Source: Corbicula japonica (lineage: Eukaryota; Mollusca; Bivalvia; Venerida; Cyrenidae). From it: a stretch of DNA of 64,000 bases. The notes below the pieces were generated by a model. It did no database searches. It had not been told where the DNA came from and worked only from the letters and a program-made list of their open reading frames with translations. The DNA is taken from contig JAZAYU010000199.1 in NCBI GenBank assembly GCA_038501625.1, positions 124,001-188,000 of the forward strand, in the 5' to 3' direction. Positions 48,686 through 60,867 of this stretch are shown piece after piece. The position numbers and the translations under genes were made by a program. How positions within the stretch are numbered: the stretch's first letter is position 1; each line of letters begins with the position of its first letter.

Positions 48686-50000
48686 TTTTAGCTCACCTGA
48701 GCCTTAGGCTCATGGTGAGCTATTGTGACCGGTCTTTGTCCGGCATCCGGCGTCCGTCCTCCGTCAACAATTTCCTTTAAACATCTCCTCTGAAACCACT
48801 TGATGGATTTTAACCAAATTTGTCCTGAAGCATCCTGGCACTGATGTCTACAAAAGTTGTTCAAATCATGACCACAGGGTCAAGGTCAAGGTCACTGATG
48901 CTAAAAATAGAAATTCAGTCTTTGCTCAATTACTTGAGTTTGCTTAGGGTTATTGACTCCAAACTTGGTATATGGGTAGCTTATATCAAAAGGCAGCTTG
49001 GGGTTGCTACCCAGGTGTCTGTGATCAAGGTCAAGGTCACTGTTGCTAAAAATAGAAATTCAGTCTTTGCTCAATTACTTGAGTTTGCTTAGGCCTATTG
49101 ACTCCAAGCTTGGTGTTTGGGTAGCTTATATCAAAAGGCAGCTTGGGGTTGCTACCCAGGTGTCTGTGATCAATGTCAAGGTCACTAATGCTAAAAATAG
49201 AAATTCAGTTTCTGCTTAATAACTTGAGTTTGCTCTGGCATATTGACTCCAGACGTGATGTATGGGTAGCTTATATCAAAAGACAGCTTGAGGTTGCTAC
49301 CCAGGTGTCTGTGATTAAGGTCAAGGTCACTGTTGCTAAAAATAGAAATTCAGTTTCTACTTAATTACTTGAGATTGCTTTGGCCTATTGACTCCAAACT
49401 TGGTATATGGATAGCTTATATCTAGAGGCAGCTTGGGATTGCTACCCACGTGTCTGTGATCAAGATCAAGGTAACTGTTGCTAAAAATAGAAATTCAGTT
49501 TTTACTTAATTGCTTGAGTTTGCTTTGGCAAATTGACTCCAAACATGGTGTATGGGTAGCTTAAATTAAGAGGCTGCTTGGGAAAGCTACCTACCTGTCT
49601 GTGATCAAGGTAAAGGTCACTGTTGCTAAAAATAGAAATTCAGTTTCCACTTAATAACTTGAGTTTGCTTTGGTTTTTTTACTCCACACTCGGTGTATGA
49701 GTAGCTTTTATCAAGCGGCAGCTTGGGATTGCTACCCAGATGTCTGTGATCAAGGTTAAGGTCACTGATGCTAAAAATAGAAATTCAGTTTCCACTTAAT
49801 AACTTGAGTTTTCTTTGGCGTATTGACTCCAAACTTGGTATATGGGTAGCTTATAACAAGAGACAAATTGGGATTGCTACCCACGTGTCTGTGATCAAGG
49901 TCAAGGTCACTGTTGCTAAAAATAAATATTCAGTTTCTGGTTAATAACTTGAGTTTCATACTCAGGTGAGCGATTCAGGGCCATCATGGCCCTCTTGTTT
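48686..50000. mobile_element. Pearl/Helentron-like element with about 150-bp tandem core (GCTCACCTGAGC type)
   Basis: The start AGCTCACCTGAGCCTTAG then GCTCATGGTGAGCT forms a hairpin. GGCATCCGGCGTCCGTCC is followed by eight units with GTGATCAAGGTCAAGGTCAC, GCTAAAAATAGAAATTCAGT and TTGACTCCAAACTTGG. It ends CTCAGGTGAGCGATTCAG, the hairpin GGGCC-ATCAT-GGCCC and CTTGTTT. The frames at 48844 and 49173 are core repeats. Confidence 0.65.
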
Positions 50001-50002
50001 AT

Positions 50003-50795
50003 TTTTATGCCCCCCCACAAAGTTGGAGGCATATAGAGTTGCACTCGTTCGTACGTCCGTCCTCAAATCATGTGGCATCAACTCCCCCTAAACTATAAGG
50101 CGGATTTCTTTCAAACTTGCACAGATGGTCAAGCAGGATGTGTAGATGATCGTAAAGGATTTCTTTCTGCGACTTTTTTTACCAGAGTTATGGCCCTTTA
50201 ATAATTTCAGTAATTCAATCTTGTGGCATTAACTTTTCCTAACCTATAAAGCGGATTACTTTTAAACTTGCCTAGATGATCAAGCTGGATGTGTAGATGA
50301 TCGTAAAGAAAGGATTTTTTCCTGCGACCATTTTTACCAGTGTTATGGCCCTTTGTTAATTTCAGTAATTAAATCTTGTGGCATCAACTCCTCATTAACT
50401 ATCTAAGGGATTTCTTTTAAATTTGCACAGATGATCAAGCAGGATGTGTAGATGATCATAAAGAAAAGATTTTTTCCTGCGACCATTTTTACCAGAGTTA
50501 TGGCCCTTTGTTTATTTCAGTAATAAAATCTTGTGGCATCAACTCCTCATTTACTATTGGATGGATTTCTTTCAAACTTGCACACATGATCAAGGTGGAT
50601 GTGTAGATGATCATAAAGAAAAGATTTTTTCCTGCGGCTATATTTACCAGAGTTATGGCCCTTTGTTAATTTCACTTACAAAATTTTGTGGCATCAACTC
50701 CACATTTTTTATTTGGCTGATTTCTTTCAAACTTGCACAGATGATTAGACATGATGTGTAGATTGTTGTAAAGGACATTGTCTTGCAACCTTACT
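50003..50795. mobile_element. Pearl/Helentron-like element with about 154-bp tandem core (ATGCCCCC type)
   Basis: TTTTTATGCCCCCCCACAAA then GAGTTGCACTCGTTCGTACG. Five units follow with ATCTTGTGGCATCAACTCC, GATGTGTAGATGATCGTAAA and GTTATGGCCCTTTGTTA. The 3' hairpin end is missing. It starts directly after the end of the preceding element. Confidence 0.6.
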
Positions 50796-50932
50796 CCTCA
50801 TTTACTAATCATGATCACCGCATAAAAACTTAAATGATGCCAGTTTCTTTACTTCATACCTTTAAAGTATTGAGTCGTTAAATCTTTTTTCCTTAGGCGT
50901 CAGGGTGTGCTGATTTTGGTTTAGTGCTAAGG

Positions 50933-51624
50933 CAGGCCTGCCAAATCTCCGGATTATATCCGAAATTTCAGGATTTTGAGTTACTTCTCCGGATCTCCGG
51001 ATTTATAGTCAAAATCTCCGGATTTCTATGAAATTGCCAAAAATATAGATAAATTAAACCTAATTTAACAGTTGTGCAACGAACGTAATAGTTATTCTAC
51101 TGCAGTCGCCCATTTCCTGTTTATTACGAGATTAAGAGATAACGAGGACGTGGTCAGTGACATGCTGCCTCAGTGCCTCTGGCACAACCATAAAATAACC
51201 GCGTGTCATAAACTAAACAGTTACTCCTGCCTTTAACTATTTTCATTGCATGTTCATTCTAATATTGTCAAAAACAGGTCTTAACAGGGTTAACAGAAAG
51301 TTAAAAAAATGAATGATAAAAATAGACAAAAGTCATTTAAATACAAGTATGTTAACCATTTCTAAACAAAATCGGCAAAATGCATTTATTAAATTCTTTG
51401 AAGAATATAATTATAAAGAATATAAGACAAAAATCATCACCATCACCATCATCATTATTATCATCATCATCATTTTTGTTCAGTTAGTCATAGTGAACAG
51501 CAACAACAAGAAATTGCAACAACAACAACAACATCATCATCATCATCGTCGTCGTCTTCATTATTGACATATTCAGTTCAGACAAAACCTCCGGATTTTC
51601 AATGAAGAAGTTTTGGCAGGCCTG
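50933..51624. mobile_element. hAT-like non-autonomous element with perfect 8-bp target duplication
   Basis: Termini CAGGCCTGCCAAA and TTTGGCAGGCCTG are perfect inverses. TGCTAAGG flanks it on both sides (50925-50932, 51625-51632). The 8-bp duplication and CAGG...CCTG ends fit the hAT superfamily. The inside has CTCCGGAT repeats at both ends and ATC/AAC triplet runs (51430-51550), but no transposase. Confidence 0.8.
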
Positions 51625-51639
51625 TGCTAAGGTACTGGA

Positions 51640-52887
51640 AAACAGTAGAACCCAATTGCAATGTCTGTCTTGACCTATATTTTCGACAAGCAAGGTAACT
51701 CCAGGGGCTCTGGTCTCAGTAAGGTCTGCTTGACAATGCAATTAGCTTCTTATGTTGTGTGTGTTTTCCTTGCGTTTTCATGCTACACAGACCCTAAGCT
51801 ACATTGTGGAGTTGATGGGTGGGTTAATTGGAGCTAATTCACCCAGTTGTGAATACCGAAACAAATGACCGAAGTTCAAATCTCGAAAACACAACAACTG
51901 TATTGCATCTAGGCAAAACAACGTTGAGAATGTGTGCGCCGGATGAATGGCGAGTTAGAGCAGTGGTTTGTTTGATCCTTTGCAATACAGGAGAGATAAT
52001 AATGATATATTTTAGAAGTTGCGCAAAACGAATAAATTAAGACCAGACACTTGAAGTCTCGAGGCGATAGCATATGTATTGCATTGATGCAAACAAACGA
52101 TATGCAGGGGTCTGACCCCTACACTTGGACCTAACTTCCGGTGTCTGGAACCCACGAGGAGAACAATAAAAATGTTCAAAAACATATTTTATGAATATTA
52201 ATTTTTTAAAAAATGAAGTCAGACTAAATTCGAACCAACGACTGTCAAGTCCACACTGTCTCTGAAGACAGTCGCTCTAACCACTGGGCCACAAATGCTT
52301 TTGGAATTTAGCGTCAAATAGGTTTATGTTTTGGTATGAATTTAACATTTGAGCGCACCCAATTTTTGATGCGATATTTTTCCATCCATGGTGGTTTGTG
52401 GTCCGTCTGCAACGTCTTTGAGCAAATGCATTGACGTTTAAGTCCTTAAATACCAAAGCACTTCCTTGAAACCCAGTGCTATGGTCGGCACGACCTATAC
52501 GGCATTGTCGAGTTGATGCATTTTGAATAACTGGAAACAATAAGCAAAGTTCAAATCTCGAAAAAAAACAAAAAAAAAACAACTGTACTGCACCCAGGCA
52601 AAAAACCCGTTATGAACGTCTGCGCCGGATGAATAATGGGCGCAATAGAGCAGTGGTTCGATCCTTTGCAATACAGGAGAGATAACAATGATATATTTTA
52701 GTAGTTGCGAAAAACGAAAAAAACTAATACCAGACATCTGAAATCTCGAAAAAAGCCGCCTATGTATTGCATCGATCAATATTTGATGCGATATCTTTCC
52801 GCCAATGCTGGTATGTGGTTAGGCTGCAACCTACTCGAGCAAATGCATTGGCGTTCAAGTCCTTCAAGTCCAAAACACTTACTTTAA
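51640..52887 (+). repeat. Imperfect direct duplication interrupted by a SINE-bearing insert
   Basis: 51800-52088 is repeated at 52500-52777 (shared GTGCGCCGGATGAAT/CTGCGCCGGATGAAT, CCTTTGCAATACAGGAGAG, ATGATATATTTTAG). The sequence continues at 52371-52465 and 52786-52887 (GATGCGATAT, GAGCAAATGCATTG). The second copy is continuous and the first is split, so 52089-52365 entered later. Similar but older sequence is at 28540-28700. Confidence 0.55.
52225..52300 (-). repeat. tRNA-like SINE head
   Basis: On the minus strand TGTGGCCCAGTGGTTAGAG, CGACTGTCTTCAGAGACAGT and GTTGGTTCGAATTT give A box, anticodon-arm-like stem and B box in the right order. The acceptor stem does not close, so it is a SINE head and not a tRNA gene. 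Confidence 0.45.
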
Positions 52888-53199
52888 ATCTTTATTCGCT
52901 TCGATGCAAAATTCCAAAAGCGTTGGTGACCCAGTGGATGGCGCACACGTTTACAACGTTTGTTTTCCTAGGCGCAATTCAGTTGTGTTGTTTTTTTCGA
53001 ATGGCTAAACAGCCTTTTGTGTTGTACATGTATTTTAAAAATAATTTTTTATCTCCACTAGTGGCTGTGTGGGAAGGCTGTGTCTTCTGGACAGGGCCAT
53101 TCCTGATATGCGTATTTCACCTATTCCCTAAACAGCCAGACAAGAGGAAACGAGATTAGGGTCAATTAGGTTTCCATGCTCAGCTTTATAACCTTCAGC

Positions 53200-55234
53200 C
53201 CAGTTTTCATGAAAAGAAGTCCATACGGGGTATCTTTTTCGACACTGCGTCAACGGGCATTCTCCTATAGTCAGAGTGGCATTACAAGGTATCAACAAAC
53301 TTTTTTGGAATCGCTCTTTTTTTAAAACAAAATAATTGTTCCGTATAATAGTTATATCATAAAATAGGCATTTAGAGGCGCTTCAAAAGGATATCACATG
53401 ATACTGAAACAACAAAGTTGTGAGAGAATAAATTATCAAAAACACTCGCCAATCTGGCTTCAATTTTGAAAAAGCCAATTAAGTCATTTATTTCTATCAA
53501 TTACAGTGTCAAACTGACACGCTGGCCAAAAAAGAAGCAAGCATTGACTGGACCAACAATCCTTTTCATCACATGAACCAGGTATATCTATGGCGAATAG
53601 TATGTATACAGGTTGAAAACAATAAAACACATACATTTTCTTTGTTTTTCTGCTCGCCATCTTGAGAAGTGCCACTGGACACTTAATATTTTGTACATGG
53701 CAGCTGTTACACGACCGTGTACAGAACGTGAAAACGCATCAGACCTGGAAGAAGCGGTGAACAACGAAAGGGATCCATGAGAACGCGTGGGACCGGGACA
53801 CAACGTACATGCATGCAACCCTGGAATACCGCTGCCCAAAACCTAGTCCGCCTTTACCCCAACGGCACGTCACGGAAACATTAATCATGTTAATAATCCG
53901 TGATACAACCTTATAAAACTTGAATAAATATGAAGTCAAAATTTGCCAAACCCGCCGCGCAATTCGTTTTCAGCAAAAGGGACACACTTCACACTCTTAG
54001 ACTATCGGCTCATCTTTATAGGTTGGGACTACTTTCAACTACTTTTACTTTAACTCAAAAGTAGTTCACCAATTACTTTTAAAATTGCTTGGGTTTCTTC
54101 GGTTTGAATGAAAGATAGTGAAGATTTCTGTCATTAGTTTAACTGCAAGCTTTTAAATTCATAATTATAACTATATATAATGAGGTTGTCTTGTTTGGTC
54201 ACAAATCCTGACATTGAGCCAGCTTCAGAAATGTAGTGAGTGTAAGGAACGACAACTCTGCGAATGCGACTGCAAACGGGGCTGCCGTGGCCGCCGTGAA
54301 CATAGTTTAAATATAGCATTACACTTCCACCAACGAATCGTTCGAAGTACATTTTTCCGTCGTTCTGTTGTCGATGTACCCTCGAATTTTCTGTCAGCAC
54401 CATTTGTCGTGACTTCATTTGTCGTGTTCGATGGCTTTCAAGGTTCCCTTTTCATCTATTTAAATATCACAGTAACGTTGTTTGTGCCGTGTGACGGCTG
54501 TAAAAAGTCTCCCCGTACATTCAATCAGTGCTGTTATCAATTACGTCCTTTGAATGTTGTTGAGCACGATACTTATGTACTATGATAATAGTATATTGAG
54601 TTGCGCTCAACGTGGAACTAGGCGGCATGGGCAGTCATATGCATCACTGTCCATGAACAGGCTCAATCAATCCGAGCTAGCAATATTTTCATATTTTATC
54701 GTTTTCGCTGGCTTTAGCAGTTAACTTTTCATCTATCTCAGTGAACGATCCTTTTTGGTAGCGTGACCTTTGTAGAGTAGAAAAGGTTTGCTCAACTGTC
54801 CTTAATTAAAATGTACAAATATATCATTAATTAACATTCTATTAATATATCGACCTGGCATGATATCCAATATCCTTAGCTCAATTTGTGTGAGGAAGTA
54901 CATGTTTTTAGCAGGCGTTGAAATGATACATGCCTTTTAACACAACACTTTGTACATTCAAATCGTCAGTTTAAAATTTATATATTACACCACTCGTATA
55001 TAAAAGAAAATACCGGGTACTGTGAGAAAAATAATTTCAAAATGTACGCACCCGACGTTTGTTTAGTATTTTCCAATTATACGAACATCGTGACGATTTT
55101 TATCTAATTTTCTTGCTATTCAGGACAGAGACAAATAAAACAGCTAGAATTTAAAAAAAACACGCTTATAAGTAATCTATGTAAAATAAGTATGCGTTGA
55201 AAGGCATTTGCCTTAGTTGTATAAATGTTCGTTA
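53200..55234. other. Intergenic, no gene supported
   Basis: A foldback fragment (AGGTTTCCATGCTCAGC) lies at 53169-53200. A cysteine-rich open frame at 54214-54585 (CSECKERQLCECDCKRGCRG) overlaps a similar-sized antisense frame, has no splice context and matches no family I know. Confidence 0.3.
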
Positions 55235-55998
55235 AAGCCACGGTCACAACCCGCCGTACGAGCAACTGCGTGCTGTCTACGTGCAAAAACGTGGGCCAAA
55301 TTCAGGGATCCTTACGTGGTGAGTACCGCCTCCGTACGGATTTGGGACATGCAGAGACGCCGTAGCATTTTTAGTGCATGCAAAACTTTCTCTGCGTTCG
55401 AGCTGCGTGCGGTCTACGGATTCACCACCAGTACAGGTGACGTGCGTGCCCTGTACGTCCACGAGCGCATAACGCACTGCCTCTGCGAGTCTCAGTTCTT
55501 CCTCAGTTCAACTGTCCACAGAACTCAGGCGGACCTTACAGAGCTAGTACGTGCTCCTCACTTACAACGCTTGGTGTGCGCACGGACTTCTGTGGTATAT
55601 AAAATATATATCGAGCATCGATAGGTCGTCCTTTTATACATCACCCAACAGCGACCGAAATAAACTCACGTTCACCGCACTCGCACGCACTTACAACGGA
55701 CGAGCGAGTAAGAACATCGTACGTGAGCAGTACTGCCTCTGTACGTTGAATTGGAAATCGCATGGAGATCTTGCGTTGTAAGCACGTACAACTCACTTAT
55801 CACCTACGGAACGTACGATGCACGCAACCTTTTACCCCTAGACGTTGCGTGCGGGCCACGTACTCACACCTTGCGCAACCGTGAGTGTGACTTGCGTCCT
55901 CTCTGCTCCTGCCACTTCCGACCAAAAACGCCGCGAACGCAACCTCCGCAGAACACGTACGGAAAAAAAAGACGCTCGGCGGGTTGTGACCGGGGCTT
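55235..55998. mobile_element. CpG-rich TIR element, 764 bp
   Basis: AAGCCACGGTCACAACCCGC at the left is mirrored by GCGGGTTGTGACCGGGGCTT at the right (one mismatch in about 20). The interior is strikingly rich in ACGT, GTACG and GCGT words compared with AT-rich flanks. Open frames across it are a by-product of few stop codons. No certain target duplication; the flanks TTAAA and TTCAA are only similar. Confidence 0.65.
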
Positions 55999-58978
55999 CA
56001 AGATCATTTCTTTGCTTTAAACGCACTAAATAGGATTTTCTTTTGCAATGTGGGTATAACGTTGTCTTTAACGTAATTTATCCATATTTTTGCAGTTACT
56101 GCAAATAACAAATGTTTTGCGGCATTTTACGAAATGACAACAACGTAAACAACAAAATGAGACAAAAATTCCACGCAGTATTTACTAGGTGTATTTTTTT
56201 CAGTTTAAGAGTCATGTGCAAGATTTACAAGGCAGTTCGATTGAGAGAGTCACTGTTGACCGTGGGGATACCTCAATTCTAATCGTGTTTTCGTTTTCGT
56301 CTCTGAAAGGATGTAACTGCCACGTTATTTCGATTTAGTTCAAGCACCAAACTACACCATTCTTAGTTACCTGAACATGAATTGAGGCATCCCTACGTCC
56401 ATCTTACGTTACGAAATGGTTTGGAAACACGGACACGGAAACTCTGGAGTTTTCTGTCTACGTTTCACTAAACTGAATTACATGTACAGCAATTTGCTCT
56501 CATAGACAAATCCTAAGAACAGTATATAATGCATATCAATTTTAAAAAACCGGCTGCATTAAAGTTTTGTGCCTAATACTCTTCAAAGTCAATTTTCGTG
56601 GTGAAAACTCCCTAGAAACATTCATTTCTATGTTATAAAAGGATCTGCTGCGTATATGTACCACCAAACTTGCGTCTCTGCTGAAATCATTTTCTATAGT
56701 GGTCATCTTTGAATACCTACTTCCTTAAATCGTCATATATGCTTCGATCATTGGTTGACTGGCACAGGAAAGATTGTATTCCATGTTGAAGGTGATATAT
56801 TCAACTGGCATTCTCATCAAATGCCGTGTCACCGTAATTTCTTCAAATTTTGACATTAAACTCGGTATTTTGAGAAAAATAAAAAGATGTGCGGTCTTTA
56901 AAATTTGTCAATATGCAAATCGTACTTCCATTCGAATAAATAAATGTTAGCTGTGAACAATACATATTGTTAGATATGAGTAAATGTGGAATATAAAACA
57001 CCAGTGTCGGTTATATAGACCTATAGAATATATGTATGTCTTAACGGAGCTTCTTCGGAAATTGTACTGTTGATGTGTCAGCAGCAGTGACAGCAGCAAC
57101 AACAGCAACATTAACAAATATAATCAATAGAAACACAACAGCGACTTGAAATGATATGAAGTATTTCGATATAGGTTAAGTGGAGTCGTTATTTTTAAAT
57201 AAAATCGGAAAGTCATTATTCTGTTAGGGGGCGAGGGTCAGAATTTAATAAAAAGTGGTCATTATTCTTTGGATATCAATAATTATGACCGGAGGTCGTT
57301 ATTCTATGGGTGGAGGGGGGTTAATTTAAGTTTACAACGTGGGGTTGGGGACTGGATTGCTAGATAGATAGTTAGATAGTTAGATAAATAGCTTGTTTCG
57401 CGTCCGTTCGTTGAATATGTGAGCGATATAGAGTAAATGCAAGCCGTCGGGAGCCCCCCCCCCCCCCCCCCGAAAAAACAATAGACGGACTCGAGGACCT
57501 GTCCATATTCAGCTGCCACGCCGAGCGCCACCCATTTTCGCACGACAGACGCTTCAAAAGCGCTTATAGACTGGTACTTCGTTCGTCAATTCAGAGAAGA
57601 AAGAAAGCGTGGTACCAGTCTAGACCACACCCCCACGATAAAAGCCGTTAGTGAAAATATTCCGAATGATATCAACAAAAATCGATGAGTGAAAATAAAG
57701 GTAAGTTTTGTGTATTTGTGTCGGAATGCAAGACTTTGAGGTTACATCGACCTGTAGAATATATTGATATGCAAAAAGTCCACCAATTCGTGTATCTACC
57801 ACAAATTGATCGAAAGTAGATCACTATTTTTTTCATAAAAAATACAACTGTCCCTTCAAACGGTGATGACCTCAAATTTATATCAAGGCAATTTATCCTA
57901 TACAAGTTTCTACCCGAAGCGATTAGTGCAATCAATTGGTAGAATTTGTTATAATATAATATAAGGTCAGGCCTGCTAAATTATTTTTAAAAGTGTACAT
58001 GTGAAAATTGAGCAGTTTTTCCCAAAGCTACAGATGCATAACATCATGTCAACAGCATCAGTTTTCAGCTAGATCTACTTCTTACTGCAGATTTTTAGTA
58101 TCTGTTAAAGTGAACAAATTGCCTAGCAAGTTACACAACAGGTTGCTTTGTAAGTGCCTGGTCCTGCTAAATTCCTACCTTGGTCATTTTGATGCTGGAG
58201 AATTTTGCAGGAAAACAGATGAATATTGTGTCTTTTCTCAATTTTGAAATGAATCCTCTTAATGGTCTCATTTTGAAAAAAAATCCAATTTCTGGCAAAC
58301 TCATCTAAAAAATTCCCAATTTTATGGTTTACAACATATTCCCAAATTGAAGAAAAAAGCCATGCAAAGAGGTTCCACTAGCTGCAGAATGTTTCGGGTC
58401 ATTTTGACCATTTTTAGGGGTTTCTGCCAATTATTACCCCTCCCCTTAGTAATTAAAAAAAAATGACACTTCATGTTAAATCAATAGGGCAAAAATGAAC
58501 CTTTTTGGAATTTCAAGTCATGAAAACTTAAAACAGATTTTCTTTCGGTCCGGAAAAATTTCATAGTATATCGGACAGAATAACTGGTAATTTTTTTGGC
58601 CTTTTGCAAAGTCTGCTAGTTTGGAGACTGAACTAAAAGGACGTAATCATAGAGACTAAACCAGTTGGTTCTTTTGATAATTGAACCAGTATGATTTGTT
58701 CACTGAGAGCAATTTTATGAACATTTTATATGTCTTACCATGTTTACTGACAATTATCAAAATGCACTTTTCATTTATTCCTAGATTTGTAGGTGTGTAC
58801 CCCCAGTTTGCTGTGTAATCACTTGTTGAAAACATGCACTCGTCAGATAATGAGGTATATTATATTTGCTTGCATTGAGCATAAGTTGCATACATTTTGT
58901 TTGCATTCATATTCACCTTTGTGAGTTGCTGGCATTTACCTTTGTTGCATCTTGTTCTTTCTTTATATAATAGTTGTA
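55999..58978. other. Intergenic, no gene supported; poly-C tract and inverted repeat
   Basis: A run of about 17 C lies at 57455-57471. GTGGGGATACCTCAATTC (56263) and GAATTGAGGCATCCCTAC (56379) form an imperfect inverted pair. AGCAGCAGTGACAGCAGC lies near 57080. I recognise no exon here. Confidence 0.35.
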
Positions 58979-59203
58979 CGTATCCCTTTCCTCCATATAA
59001 AATACGTTTTTATGCATGTGCAAATAGTGTAGATCCTGATCAGCTGTCATCTGATCTGGATCTGCACTTTTTTACATCTTGATCAGATAAGAATTGGAAA
59101 GCAAATAGTTTAGATCCTGATCAGATGGCACAAATGTGTTGGCTGATCTGGATCTAAATTGTTTGCCTATGTGATGAAAGCCATTTCTATGGAGTAAAGG
59201 GAT
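58979..59203. mobile_element. TTAACCC-type MITE, diverged copy
   Basis: TATCCCTTTCCTCCATATA to TATGGAGTAAAGGGAT. The left arm is shortened (CAGCTGTCATCTGATC). Confidence 0.6.
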
Positions 59204-59840
59204 GATTAACATATGTGATGTTGCCAGTTAATTTGTCTTCAGTATTTTTGAAAGTGCAACATGTTGTTGTCTTCTTATAAAATGGAATCATTCTAGACCT
59301 TGCTTGTCAAACCAGGGCATTCCACATGTTTCAATCATTTATGTGCTAATATCATCAGATTTTTGACATTGTTTAATCGAGTTGATGCCATTTAAAAAAT
59401 GAGGCTAAAAATTTTATAAAATCAACATTTCAGTGTATGGGCTTAACGTTTTAATAGTAAAAATATACACATTTTTTTAACAATAAAAGGTACAAAATGT
59501 ATGCAAGACAATGTGTCTTGCATGAGACATTCAGTCAAGTCTTCAAGAGCCTCAGTCCTATGAATAAACAGTTCACAATTGTTGACCGAATTTTTCACCT
59601 CACACACATGCAAGATACTTACACTACCGTGTGCTTTACTGAGGAAGTGCATAATGCCATGAAGCTTACATACTGGATAATCCGTGTTTGTGCGGTGCTT
59701 TCTGATTAACCCAGATCCTTGTTTATACTGTGCTGTCTTATTAACCCAGATCCCTATTTATATGGTGCTACATACTTTGCATACTTAAAAGTGCACATAC
59801 AGGGCTCTTGTGTCCAGATTTAAGGTTGGAAACACAGCAT
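59204..59840. other. Intergenic, no feature seen
   Basis: Two overlapping opposite-strand open frames (59443-59709) have no motif. TTATTAACCCAGATCC is duplicated at 59705 and 59740. Confidence 0.35.
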
Positions 59841-60097
59841 TTTATGCCCCCGCGAAGTGGGAGACATATAGAGTTGCAATCGTCTGTACGTATTTCCTCT
59901 ATATCTTGTGGCATCGACTCCTCCTAAACTATCAGGCAGATTTCTTTCAAAATTGCATAGACAATCAAGCAGGATATGTAGATGATTGTAAAGGAAGGAT
60001 CTTTTCCTGCGGCTATTTTTACCAGAGTTATGGGCCTTTGTTACTACTATGTTGTTGCATCAGTGGGGGCATCAGTGTCGGAGGACACACTCTAGTT
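59841..60097. mobile_element. Pearl/Helentron-like element, single core unit
   Basis: TTTATGCCCCCGCGAAGTGG, GAGTTGCAATCGTCTG, and one core unit ending GTTATGGGCCTTTGTTAC. The end GGGGGCATCAGTGTC-GGAG-GACACACTCTAGTT is the best-preserved terminus of this family in the window. Confidence 0.65.
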
Positions 60098-60867
60098 ACA
60101 TTTTAATTTACAGAAATACGATTATCATTACCCTTATAGGCTATAGCTATATATAAATTCTTTTCTTTCAAATTGTCATTCACTGAAATAACCATAATTT
60201 TAGGTTGTTATTTTGTGAAGAAAGAATTGACAGTTCTATGGACTGTAAATAAAATATAATTTATGAGAAGACCTTAGCATGAAGAATCGTAAAAAAAAGT
60301 TGCCACTTCTTATCTGATGGCCTGTGATTGTGCTGACAAAAGCCCTGGCATTGAGCACATACTTTGCACCATAGACTAACCAATATACCGTAGAAATCCT
60401 TATTACTTACTTTTATTCTAATATTATATTCTGATGAATATTTCTTAATAAATATGGATTGACTGATTCTTTTCCTAGAAAATTGGGTCGGAGGGAGGGG
60501 TGTTTATTAGGTTTTGGGACGTTTGAAAGGAGTTTTACGGTAAATATGCTTAACAGAAACAGAAACCTGGCACTTACATATTTCCCTTATATTCTCAAGA
60601 TTCCGATCGACAAGCTATGTGAATTGTGGTTGGAAATGAATTTTGAATGAGTTTTTAATCAAACCTTTGCTTTTTGATATTTCTGTTGCATGATTCATGT
60701 TTTTGCTATTGGTTTTAATGGGAGGGTATGAAAATATAGATTTTGTATAATATAATTTATATAGTATAGTAATTGATTATGTCAGGTTTCTATTGTTTTG
60801 CTTTTGAACACGTGTTTAATGTTTTAGGTATACGGTAATTGTTATTTTAACACTAACATCAAGTTAA
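60098..60867. other. Intergenic, no gene supported
   Basis: AT-rich sequence. An open frame of 63 codons at 60459 is not recognised. Confidence 0.35.

Noticed and set aside
48844..49364. Frames repeating KVKVTVAKNRNSV
   Set aside because: They are translations of the 150-bp core of the GCTCACCTGAGC-type element.
52225..52300. True tRNA gene on the minus strand
   Set aside because: A and B boxes are present but the acceptor stem does not pair and the anticodon loop is not seven bases. It fits a SINE head better.
54214..54585. Possible small cysteine-rich protein (CSECKERQLCECDCKRGCRG)
   Set aside because: A similar-length antisense frame overlaps it, there is no signal peptide or exon context, and the rest of the frame has no cysteine pattern.
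55217..56033. Several overlapping open frames suggesting a gene at a CpG island
   Set aside because: They are on both strands and bounded by the inverted termini of a transposable element; few stop codons are expected in CpG-rich DNA.
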